A stretch of 64,000 nt of DNA, from contig OAPG01000008.1 in NCBI GenBank assembly GCA_900208305.1, positions 124,001 to 188,000 on the forward strand, written 5' to 3'. The notes under the pieces are model-generated. The model saw only the letters and a list, made by a program, of their open reading frames with translations, was not told the origin of the DNA and did no database searches. This document shows, piece after piece, positions 1 to 7,672 of this stretch; positions within the stretch are counted from its first letter, which is position 1, and each line of letters starts with the position of its first letter. The translations under genes and the position numbers were made by a program. The stretch is from Melanopsichium pennsylvanicum (lineage: Eukaryota; Basidiomycota; Ustilaginomycetes; Ustilaginales).

Positions 1-52
1 CTCTGGGCCCCCCATCCGCAACCGAATCACGACGGAACCACGATCGACTCAC

Positions 53-278
53 CTCCGGAAGCGGGTAACGTTGTTGTTGTTGTTGGTGCTGTTGTTGTTG
101 TTGCTGCTGCCGCTGTTGCCGACGCTGCCGCCGTCGCGGACGTAGGCGATGGAGGGGGAACGGTACTGACACCGGCCGACGGGTTGTCGGCCGGGGAATC
201 CATGGAAGCGTCTGCTGGTGGCGACGACATTGCGAAAAAAAGACAATCCAAGGAAGCGTCTGCTGGTGGCGACGACAT
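53..278 (-). CDS. RT-A antisense accessory gene, exon 1 only (partial)
   Basis: This is the first exon of the same antisense gene annotated in RT-B at 7592-9047. It runs from an ATG at 278 to a GTGAGT donor at 47-52. The exon is 226 nt long, exactly as in RT-B. The protein begins MSSPPADAS, where the same nine residues are encoded twice because the start region is tandemly duplicated (second ATG at 230), and continues as an Ala/Thr/Pro-rich stretch from CAG/CAA triplet runs. The remaining exons, which carry the cysteine cluster in RT-B, lie beyond the left edge. Confidence 0.6.
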
Positions 279-579
279 TGCAAAAAAAGAATGGGGAAGA
301 ATGGGGGAAATCGAGAAGGAAGACCCGTCGAACCCCATCCTTATATCCTTCCTCAATAGCTACGCACGAGCAATGGCGCACAGTCAATTCTGCCGGTCCA
401 AGGCATTGTGGGTGGTATTGCCTCATTGCTGCGCATCCGCGATTAAATTGCCGAGACGAGCGTCGCAACTTGTACAGAGAGGCGCCCCTGGCGCGGATTA
501 AGGTTGAGGGAGTACGACCCCCCTCGCCCTCCTGTCCTATCAGCCGCCTGGGGACCAGTCGGCCTGAACCGGGGGGTAA

Positions 580-1009
580 TGTTAGTGCCTACCAACCGGA
601 GTCCAAAGACGGGGTGCTTGGCCCCCCTCCCGATTGAGCGATCGTTGTGATTGGGCCCCAACCGACCCTCTCCGGACCCCTCGCAGCGGAGCGGTCGGCC
701 TGACACGATCCTCCTACCGCCCAACCGCGGCTGGCTCCTCCGTACGTAGGATACGACCGTCGGTAACCTAACATTGTAACGCCGCGGTGGGAAGTGACCG
801 ATAGTTCCTGTACCTTACCACCCCGCCCCCGCCTGACATGAGGTTGCCTCCGGACCTCGTCGCATGTATTACTTAGTTAGCTCTATAGCAACGCAGTAGT
901 GTGCTCTGACCCCCGACCGCCTGTGTCGCCCCGCCTACGACCTCTCCGTACCCGTAGCCTCCATCCCGGCTGTAGCCGCCCGCGGTATCTAGACCCTACA
1001 GCCTTAACA
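580..1009 (+). repeat. 3' LTR of RT-A (430 bp)
   Basis: It begins TGTTAGTGCC and ends AGCCTTAACA, with the TG...CA ends typical of LTRs and the six-base inverted ends TGTTA(G)/(T)TAACA. It is preceded by a short G-rich polypurine tract (GGGGGGTAA, 571-579). It has the same length as both RT-B LTRs and differs from the left RT-B LTR at 9 positions by eye. Confidence 0.92.
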
Positions 1010-1059
1010 CGCTCCCGTCGTTTGGCTTTGTCCCCACGGGAGGCGACAAAGGCATAGAG

Positions 1060-4000
1060 ATGGAAACGACACTAGAAGAGCCTCCCACTGCCGTCGAAAT
1101 CCCAGCCCCGTACTACCCCCTCAAGGATGTATTCGACGAGGTCGAAGCGGACAAGCTTCCCCCTCACACAAAGCACGACTTGCACATCGAGCTACTACCC
1201 AGTTCGACGCCACCCCAAGGTCCGCTATATCTCAAGGGACCTAAGGAGATGGCCGAGCTGAGGAAGTACCTCAAAGAGAATCTCGAGAAGGGATTCATTT
1301 GGCCCTCAAAGAGCCCGGCGCGATCCCCCGTCCTCTTCGTGCCTAAGAAGGACGGCGGCCTGCGACTCTGCGTAGACTACCGCGGTCTCAACGAGGTCAC
1401 GGTTAAGAACCGAGCACCACTGCCCTTAATCAAGGAGCAGCTGTTCCTCCTACGAAAAGCGAAGATCTATACCAAGCTGGACCTAAAGGCAGCTTACAAC
1501 TTGGTTAGGATCGCCGACGGGGACGAATGGAAAACCGCGTTTGGAACTCAACTCGGACTGTATGAGTATCTGGTCATGCCATTCGGGTTGGCAAATGCGC
1601 CCGCGCACTTCCAATCGCTCATCAACACCATCTACCGCGACATCATTGGCGTATACGTGGTAGTATACCTTGACGACTTCCTGATCTTCAGCGACAACGA
1701 GAAGGAACACATCGAGCATGTCAGGACGGTGCTCAGTAGGCTCAAGGTATGGCGGTTATTCACCAAACTCTCGAAGTGCGTGTTCCATACCGATACTGTT
1801 GAGTTCCTCGGCTACATCATCAAGCCGTCAGGTATCGAGATGGACCCCAACAAGATCAGGACTATCAAGGAATGGCCGATGCCGGAGTCTATACACGACA
1901 TCCAACGCTTCCTCGGGTTCGCCAACTTCTATCGCAGATTCATCTCTGACTTTGCACGTATAGCGAGACCGCTCACTTCCCTCGTTAAGCCCACAGAGCG
2001 ATTCAAGAAGTTCGACCTCCCTGACGACGCTTGCGCTGCTTTCCACAAGCTGGTGGAAATGTTCACCACCGCTGGGGTTCTCAAACACTTCGACTACCAT
2101 CGTCCTACCCGGTTGGAAACGGACGCAAGCGACTTCGCTCTTGCTGGAGTACTCAAACAAGAGCACGACGGACGATGGCACCCGATAGCATTCTACTCGC
2201 GCAAGATGGCATCGGCGGAGAAGAACTACAAGATCCATGACAAGGAACTCCTCGCTGTTGTTGTCTGTCTCAACCACTGGCGGCACATGCTTGCAGGACT
2301 ACCTAGTCAGCTCATTATTCTCACTGATCACGAGGCGCTCAAATACTTCAAGTCTCAGCGGAAGATCACAGGTCGGCAGGCTCGATGGTCAGTGTTACTC
2401 GCTGATTTCGACTTTGTACTCCAATACAGACCAGGAGATAAAGCAGGAGAGCCAGATGCGTTGACACGACGAAGTGATATGCAGCCGACCGCAGAAGAAG
2501 ACCTACACAACGTCCGACAGCTGTTACCGGCACGAGTATTTGCCGAGGATTTCGAAAACCGCCGAGTGGACTCAACTCGGCGGATTTCACCGAAATTTGC
2601 CAAGAAAGAGCTACTCGCCGAATCTCAAATAAATATGCTAAAACCAACGATGTCCGATATTGCGGAGGGAGGGCTGGTCCAACTCGTAAAGACTTTCCAG
2701 CCGCTTGATGCCAAGCTCGCAGAGCTTCATCAGAAGCAACCTTTCGAAGTTAGACATGGCCTGTGGTATCGCGACGGTCGGCTAGTGGTGCCGCGAGTCA
2801 CATTACCAGGTAAGAAAGGTCAACGCAACACTCGGAGTGCCGCCGAAGCAAAGGATCGCTCGCTCTCGGTGGAGCACCTGAGATACATGGTAATGTCCCA
2901 ATGCCACGACGGCGCTACCGCTGGCCATGCAGGTCGAGACGCCACCCTCGAGCTCACAAGGCGGCATTATTGGTGGCCAAATATGGCGGCATGGGTTGCT
3001 GACTATGTAGCAAGCTGCCCAGTGTGCGCTCGATATAAAGCACCGCGACACCGACCATATGGCCTTTTGCAGCCGCTGTCGACGCCGTCAAGACCCTGGA
3101 ATTCCATCTCGATGGATTTCATTGAAGGGTTACCTAAATCGGAGGGGTATGACTCGATCTTTGTAGTGGTCGACCGGTTGACTAAATATGCCATCTTAAC
3201 CCCGACGTACAAGACAATAACGTCGGAGCAGACGGCAAAGATGCTCAAAGACCAAGTTATGTCCCGTTTCGGGGTATCGGAGCACATTGTCTCAGACCGC
3301 GGCCGACAATTCGTCTCGGCGGCATGGAAAGAGTTCACCGACAAGCTGGTCATCCACCACTCGCTCAGCACAGCCTACCACCCACAGACGGACGGGCAAA
3401 CGGAGCAAGTCAATCAAGTTGTCGAGCAGTACCTCCGTATGTACTGCAACTACGAGCAGGACAACTGGGTAACCTGGCTGCCGATGGCCGAGTTCGTTTA
3501 CAACAACACGGTCCACAGCAGCATAGGAGTCTCACCTTTCTTTGCTTGCTACGGGTGGAATCCAAAATCACACCCCGATCTCCCAGAACAAGTCGGTGTG
3601 CTTGACCCCAAGAGAAAAGAGTTTGCCACCCGAAGAAAAGAATTTACGGAGTATCTACAGGAGCAAATCAGGTACGCTCAAAGCCGAACCGTTGAGCAAT
3701 ATAACCGTAAACGGAAGGACATCGAGTTCAAAGTTGGAGACATGGTCTACGTCAACCGAAAGAACTGGAAGACAGCTCGACCCAGTCCCAAACTCGACAC
3801 AAGATTAGCAGGCCCGTTCCCCATCCTCGAACGAATTGGCAGAAGAGCATACCGGCTCCAACTCCCAGCAAGTTTGCGCGTACACAACGTTTTCCATGTC
3901 TCGATGCTTGAGCCTCAAAGGGCAAGCTCACTCCCACAGCGCTCCACACTCAAAGTCACGCCGCCCCTACCGGACGACACTCTAGAATTCGAGGTAGAGG

Positions 4001-4158
4001 CTATTGTGGGGAAGCGAAAACAGGGTAGGCAAGTACAGTACAAAGTCCAATGGAGGGGCTATCCCGAGGAGGCAGCCTCGTGGGAACCGACAGACTGTCT
4101 CAACTGCCCAGACCTCATCCGGGAGTATGAGGAATCGGCGGGGGGACGGAGACACTAA
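1060..4158 (+). CDS. pol: RT-C pol polyprotein (RT, RNase H, integrase, chromodomain), 5'-truncated
   Basis: Reverse transcriptase covers about residues 70-250, with the catalytic YLDD box at 203-206. RNase H follows from about 350 (LETDASD, later HDKE and TDHEAL). Integrase has an HHCC zinc finger at about 604-660 (GHAG...CPVC) and the D-D-E core at about 684 (SMDF), 744 (SDRG) and 780 (QTEQ). A GPF module precedes a C-terminal chromodomain at about 977-1027 (YKVQWRGY, ASWEP), which in chromoviruses directs insertion to marked chromatin. No stop codon interrupts the 1032 residues. The ATG at 1060 is only the first ATG after the RT-A junction; the frame is open back to 1010, so the true protein began upstream with gag or protease. 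As it stands it is a broken pol. Confidence 0.92.
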   Translation: METTLEEPPTAVEIPAPYYPLKDVFDEVEADKLPPHTKHDLHIELLPSSTPPQGPLYLKGPKEMAELRKYLKENLEKGFIWPSKSPARSPVLFVPKKDGGLRLCVDYRGLNEVTVKNRAPLPLIKEQLFLLRKAKIYTKLDLKAAYNLVRIADGDEWKTAFGTQLGLYEYLVMPFGLANAPAHFQSLINTIYRDIIGVYVVVYLDDFLIFSDNEKEHIEHVRTVLSRLKVWRLFTKLSKCVFHTDTVEFLGYIIKPSGIEMDPNKIRTIKEWPMPESIHDIQRFLGFANFYRRFISDFARIARPLTSLVKPTERFKKFDLPDDACAAFHKLVEMFTTAGVLKHFDYHRPTRLETDASDFALAGVLKQEHDGRWHPIAFYSRKMASAEKNYKIHDKELLAVVVCLNHWRHMLAGLPSQLIILTDHEALKYFKSQRKITGRQARWSVLLADFDFVLQYRPGDKAGEPDALTRRSDMQPTAEEDLHNVRQLLPARVFAEDFENRRVDSTRRISPKFAKKELLAESQINMLKPTMSDIAEGGLVQLVKTFQPLDAKLAELHQKQPFEVRHGLWYRDGRLVVPRVTLPGKKGQRNTRSAAEAKDRSLSVEHLRYMVMSQCHDGATAGHAGRDATLELTRRHYWWPNMAAWVADYVASCPVCARYKAPRHRPYGLLQPLSTPSRPWNSISMDFIEGLPKSEGYDSIFVVVDRLTKYAILTPTYKTITSEQTAKMLKDQVMSRFGVSEHIVSDRGRQFVSAAWKEFTDKLVIHHSLSTAYHPQTDGQTEQVNQVVEQYLRMYCNYEQDNWVTWLPMAEFVYNNTVHSSIGVSPFFACYGWNPKSHPDLPEQVGVLDPKRKEFATRRKEFTEYLQEQIRYAQSRTVEQYNRKRKDIEFKVGDMVYVNRKNWKTARPSPKLDTRLAGPFPILERIGRRAYRLQLPASLRVHNVFHVSMLEPQRASSLPQRSTLKVTPPLPDDTLEFEVEAIVGKRKQGRQVQYKVQWRGYPEEAASWEPTDCLNCPDLIREYEESAGGRRH
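2559..2583 (+). repeat. Perfect hairpin within RT-C pol
   Basis: CCGCCGAGT and ACTCGGCGG form a perfect 9-bp stem around a 7-nt loop, in the linker between RNase H and integrase. The arm resembles the CCGCCGAG words of the repeats at 4301-4428. No function is claimed. Confidence 0.6.
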
Positions 4159-4577
4159 GCTGAAGAGGATCTTGCGAGCCGCAATGCATGCCATCACAGG
4201 AGAGTAAGATGGTGAGAAGCTCGACGACGATGTTGAGCGGCGAAGGTAGAAGGTTGCAGGAATCGAGATCCGGACAATGACCCCGACTCAGGGAATTTCC
4301 ACGAAATCCGCCGAGTACTGCACAATTCAACGGATCTCAGAAAAAATTAAAAAAAAAAATCGCGGGGTAACGAGAACCTAAAAAGTCACAAAATCCGCCG
4401 AGGAATGCATGATCCAAAGGATCTCAGGCCTTAACGGGCGATGCGAGTCGACAAGTATATTCCTCAGAGTCGTCGCACCTGTTGCACACCGAAAGTCACG
4501 CAATCAAGCTCACACTAGGTTCAATGGGTAACGAGGCACTGCCATTGCAACAAGTCGACACAGCCAGCGGGCACAGA
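4159..4577. other. Spacer between RT-C pol and the antisense gene, with short repeats
   Basis: No coding sequence is supported here. Two copies of a roughly 40-bp motif (4301-4340 and 4388-4428) share AAATCCGCCGAG followed about 13-15 bases later by GGATCTCAG. Related words occur in the 3' LTR. Confidence 0.6.
4301..4428 (+). repeat. Two copies of a dispersed AAATCCGCCGAG...GGATCTCAG motif
   Basis: The copies are at 4301-4340 and 4388-4428. Longer, diverged relatives are at 5864-5928 and 5972-6035 in the RT-C 3' LTR, and a partial one is near 6779-6820. The motif thus brackets the antisense gene. Confidence 0.55.
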
Positions 4578-5724
4578 CTACTCCGCAGACTCGGGGGCTA
4601 ACGAAGGCCCAGGTACCGAAGGAGGCTCGATATCCTCGAAGGGCGAGCACATGGACCGCAGTTGCCGCTGACGATCGAAGTATTCCTCGATCGTTGTCAG
4701 TACCGGCACGCGCCGACCGCGAGGCGAGGCAGACCAAATGATACGCATCGCGTGCGCCCAGTTCGGGTCTGCCACACCATCCGAGTCACGGTCGAGGCCA
4801 CGTACCTCTCCCAACCCTCGACCCCCCGCTCCCGTGACGTGAGCTCGCTCGACGCCACGCTCGCCTCGATGCAGATGGCTAGGAGGGGCGTCGCCAGCGT
4901 ATACCATCGTTGGCAACGCCCTCTCGGTTCGCACGCACTTCTTGTGGCCGCCCAGATGGCAATGCACACAAGCGCGCGGAGTTCGGCCCTTGCCACCGGC
5001 AGAAAGCACGTCAGCGAAGGCCGACGGGAAACAACTGGGACGAAACAAAAAAAGGGAAGAACCAGAGTCAGCAGTGAGTATCGAACGTCGAAGGGGGCAG
5101 TGGTACTTACGGTATACCAAGCTTGGCGCAGCGGGCGCATTGCCAGCTCGGCCAAGGCATGCAGCCTTCGGTTAGCCAAAGGAGAACCAGACGATGCAGT
5201 CGACCGGCCGTCACGGAACCCTCCGATACCACCCAAGTGGGGGGCCAGGCCTCGCACGCCACGAACACCAGCAACACCGGAGCGATAAGCGACTCCGCCC
5301 ACAGCGCAACCTCGAGGTAGTTGGGCACATGAGGCCCAACGAGCGGAGCGACAGGTTCCTCCCCAACCTCGCTAATCCTCCCTACGACCGACTCCTCCAC
5401 CTCCATCGCCTCCAGCCGCTCTTCCTCCTCCTCCGCAACATCGTTTCCCAAAAACAGCGGTTCCAGTGGCCGCGGCGTCGACCGCAACGCGACGAGCTGC
5501 TCGGCAGCCACAATTTTGATGGGCTGCTCGCCAGCAGCAGGGGACGACGAAGCTGTGGCCTCGAGGCCGACAGCCGAAGGTGTTGTCACTGCCCAAGTGG
5601 CAGGATTTCGGTTGCGAAGCCTGGCGCTACGGCGCACAGGCTCTTCTGCCCTGAGGGCAGGCAGTCGTGTCGACGCTGGTCGCGATGACGCAGCGGAAGG
5701 GGCATTATTCAAGTGGTTCGACAT
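4578..5724 (-). CDS. RT-C antisense accessory gene with a Zn2Cys6-like six-cysteine cluster (2 exons)
   Basis: The model is exon 1 5111-5724, intron 5035-5110 (donor GTAAGT, branch-like CTGAC, acceptor CCCAG) and exon 2 4578-5034. The reading phase is kept across the splice, giving 356 residues. The start ATG (5724) lies about 60 bp after a TATA-like sequence (5784-5794). The N-terminal half is rich in Ala, Pro and Glu with a basic patch (RRSARLRNR). The splice joins CARCAKLGIPC to a later CVHCHLGGHKKC: cysteines at about 196, 199, 206, 227, 230 and 238, that is CX2CX6C-X20-CX2CX7C. This resembles a fungal Zn2Cys6 DNA-binding cluster with a long linker, but the function is unknown. It lies opposite and convergent to pol. 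It may be an element-encoded regulator or a captured host gene. The splice is predicted, not shown. Confidence 0.68.
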
Positions 5725-5783
5725 CTTGACGGTTTAGAAGGTGCTGTTGGTGGAAGAACAAGTCGGGGGAACACCCGCCGACC

Positions 5784-5794
5784 CTATTTAAGCC
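5784..5794 (-). promoter_or_regulatory. TATA-like box of the RT-C antisense gene
   Basis: On the minus strand the sequence reads GGCTTAAATAG, about 60 bp upstream of the ATG at 5724. It lies in the internal region just inside the 3' LTR, so the antisense gene appears to have its own promoter. Confidence 0.45.
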
Positions 5795-5813
5795 TCAACG
5801 GAGCTCGGCTCTC

Positions 5814-5826
5814 GAAGGGGGGGTAG
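5814..5826 (+). other. Polypurine tract of RT-C
   Basis: GAAGGGGGGGTAG directly abuts the TGTCAC start of the 3' LTR, the expected position of the plus-strand primer. It supports the LTR boundary at 5827. Confidence 0.75.
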
Positions 5827-5863
5827 TGTCACGGGAGTGGGTCCCAAGGAAGAGGTCTGCGCA

Positions 5864-6035
5864 GACCAGAGATGTTGAATCGGCTGAGATCCAGTGGGAG
5901 AGCATGTCTCGACGGATCTCAGGGAGATCTGGTGGATATTGGTGGGCTCATGGGATTTAAGGTTAGCGCAGGACCGAGAAGTTGAATCGGACGAAATCCG
6001 GTGAGAGAGCAGGTCTCAACGGATCTCACGGAAAT
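5864..6035 (+). repeat. Two imperfect ~64-bp direct repeats in U3 of the RT-C LTR
   Basis: The units 5864-5928 and 5972-6035 share GTTGAATCGG, GAGAGAGCA-like and CGGATCTCA blocks. They lie 250-400 bp upstream of the TATA box, where enhancer repeats would be expected. Confidence 0.65.
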
Positions 6036-6284
6036 TCGGCAAGTGGCAGTGACTTGCCGGATATCGAAGGTATCGATGGCAAGGGGAGCATCTGCGATGG
6101 CGGCAACCAACGCCACGCCGGAACGACACGTGGGCCAATCGACGCCCAGGGGGCAACGGAGAGGGAGCACGCGGGCGTGCTCGGAAGCACCCTGCCGAAG
6201 GACTAGGGGGCGGTCTTATCGTGCGGGGGGTCCAAGCTCGACGCACGCAGGTCGTACAGTACCGATGGACCTCGCACACGATAC

Positions 6285-6297
6285 ATATATATAAATA
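6285..6297 (+). promoter_or_regulatory. TATA box of the RT-C LTR promoter
   Basis: ATATATATAAATA is the only strong TATA sequence in the LTR and is oriented to transcribe RT-C. It places the start of R around 6320-6330. Confidence 0.6.
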
Positions 6298-6628
6298 CTC
6301 TGTTCCCCGCTATCGGATGAGCGGAAGCTCATCCACTCTATCTTATATCTCAGTCACACATAGTTATCAGTACGTCGTACTTACCATACTCTTCACACGT
6401 CGCACATCGCAATACCATTTATTGCGATCCATATAGTCTGTGTCCCCGTCGGTGAACGGAGAACAACGTATAGATGTCGTCGACACCACAATCGACGCTG
6501 TAGCACCTCAACTACAGGCGGAACCTCAACCGCGGGCCTGGCACCACAACCAGTCCCTCATAACTCCACCGGCGACGACGGCTGAGGTCTAACCCAGCCA
6601 TCAGCAGTATCCCGTCGACGTCGTGACA

Positions 6629-6860
6629 CTCGCGTCGACCGAATACCCAGTCCGAGCTTGCCGCGTTACCTCTGTACGGAGTGTCACCAGCGGTCAGCCG
6701 ATATCCGTCGAGAGATCGCCACTCGCGGGATTCTCTTCGATATCCGTTGAGGCCAAGCTTAACCGCCGGAACTCACCGAAATCCGGCGAGTCGCGCATTC
6801 TCACGGGAATTCGGATCTCTGGCACGCGACCGCTGACACCTCACCCCCAACCTCCAGTGG
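6629..6860. other. Spacer between RT-C and RT-B
   Basis: 232 bp without coding content. It includes a partial copy of the ATCCGGCGAG motif (6779-6820) and an imperfect inverted pair (GTGTCACCAGCGGTC at 6681 and GACCGCTGACAC at 6829) that could be remnants of another LTR. Confidence 0.5.
6856..6860. repeat. Left target site duplication of RT-B (AGTGG)
   Basis: AGTGG directly precedes the left LTR and is repeated at 14330-14334 directly after the right LTR. A 5-bp duplication is usual for Ty3/gypsy integrases. Confidence 0.9.
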
Positions 6861-7290
6861 TGTTAAGGCTGTAGGGTCTAGATACCGCGGGCGGCTACAG
6901 CCGGGATGGAGGCTACGGGTACGGAGAGGTTGTAGGCGGGGCGACACAGGCGGTCGGGGGTCAGAGCACACTACTGCGTTGCTATAGAGCTAACTAAGTA
7001 ATACATGCGACAAGGTCCGGAGGCAACCTCATGTCAGGCGGGGGCGGGGTGGTAATGTACAGGAACTATCGGTCACTTCCCACCGCGGCGTTACAATGTT
7101 AGGTTGCCGACGGTCGTATCCTACGTACGGAGGGGCCAGCCGCGGTTGGGCGGTAGGAGGATCGTGTCAGGCCGAACGCTCCGCTGCGAGGGGTCCGGAG
7201 AGGGTCGGTCGGGGCCCGATCACAACGATTGCTCAATCGGGAGGGGGGCCAAGCACCCCGTCTTTGGACTCCGGTTGGTAGGCACTAACA
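6861..7290 (-). repeat. 3' LTR of RT-B (left, 430 bp)
   Basis: In plus orientation it runs TGTTAAGGCT to GGCACTAACA. It is the same length as the other LTRs of the family. On the coding strand it follows a G-rich tract (7291-7300). Confidence 0.95.
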
Positions 7291-7300
7291 TTACCCCCCG
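7291..7300 (-). other. Polypurine tract of RT-B
   Basis: The minus strand reads CGGGGGGTAA directly before the TGTTAG start of the 3' LTR. The same sequence is found in RT-A (570-579). It is short but in the expected position. Confidence 0.6.
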
Positions 7301-7591
7301 GTTCAGGCCGACTGGTCCCCAGGCGGCTGATAGGACAGGAGGGCGAGGGGGGTCGTACTCCCTCAACCTTAATCCGCGCCAGGGGCGCCTCTCTGTACAA
7401 GTTGCGACGCTCGTCTCGGCAATTTAATCGCGGATGCGCAGCAATGAGGCAATACCACCCACAATGCCTTGGACCGGCGGAATTGACTGTGCGCCATTGC
7501 TCGTGCGTAGCTATTGAGGAAGGATATAAGGATGGGGTTCGACGGGTCTTCCTTCTCGATTTCCCCCATTCTTCCCCATTCTTTTTTTGCA
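7301..7591. other. Region between the RT-B 3' LTR and the antisense gene
   Basis: No gene is supported here. It should hold the promoter of the antisense gene; ATATAAG at 7524-7530 is TATA-like. An open frame through it uses a TTG start at 7514 and is not taken as coding. Confidence 0.5.
7524..7530 (+). promoter_or_regulatory. TATA-like box of the RT-B antisense gene
   Basis: ATATAAG lies about 65 bp upstream of the ATG at 7592, a spacing much like that of the RT-C antisense gene. The identical sequence is present in RT-A. Confidence 0.45.
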
Positions 7592-7672
7592 ATGTCGTCG
7601 CCACCAGCAGACGCTTCCTTGGATTGTCTTTTTTTCGCAATGTCGTCGCCACCAGCAGACGCTTCCATGGAT
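7578..7672 (+). repeat. Tandem duplication of the antisense gene's start region
   Basis: Two copies of about 48 bp each contain a T-run, CAATGTCGTCGCCACC and the codons for MSSPPADAS. The first copy has its ATG at 7592 and the second at 7640, in the same frame. The same duplication is in RT-A. Confidence 0.85.

Larger units (their letters stand above)
1..1009 (+). mobile_element. RT-A: 3' end of a Ty3/gypsy-type LTR element (partial)
   Basis: The left edge of the window lies inside this element. Positions 1-579 are the reverse complement of 7291-7869 in RT-B, with a single mismatch seen by eye, and are followed by a 430-bp LTR (580-1009). It is therefore the 3' end of a plus-strand copy of the same family as RT-B. 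It sits inside the pol reading frame of RT-C, which resumes at 1010. Its 5' part, and the left copy of any target duplication (the right copy would be CGCTC at 1010-1014), lie outside the window. Confidence 0.9.
1010..6628 (+). mobile_element. RT-C: 5'-interrupted Ty3/gypsy chromovirus
   Basis: The remnant holds pol (1060-4158), an antisense spliced gene (4578-5724), a polypurine tract (5814-5826) and an 802-bp 3' LTR (5827-6628). The pol frame is open upstream of its first ATG back to 1010, where RT-A abuts it. RT-A therefore interrupted a coding frame, and gag, protease and the 5' LTR would lie to the left of the window if they survive. Sequence and LTR are unlike RT-A/RT-B, so it is a distinct family. 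Confidence 0.88.
5827..6628 (+). repeat. 3' LTR of RT-C (802 bp)
   Basis: It begins TGTCAC and ends GTGACA, perfect 6-bp inverted ends, right after the polypurine tract. It contains a plus-strand TATA box (6285-6297) and two imperfect direct repeats of about 64 bp (5864-5928, 5972-6035). With only one LTR in the window the right boundary rests on the inverted ends. The next five bases (CTCGC) would be the target duplication. Confidence 0.75.

Noticed and set aside
6682..6839. Possible degenerate solo LTR (TGTCAC start, TGACA end)
   Set aside because: The ends match only imperfectly, and no target duplication or second copy is visible.
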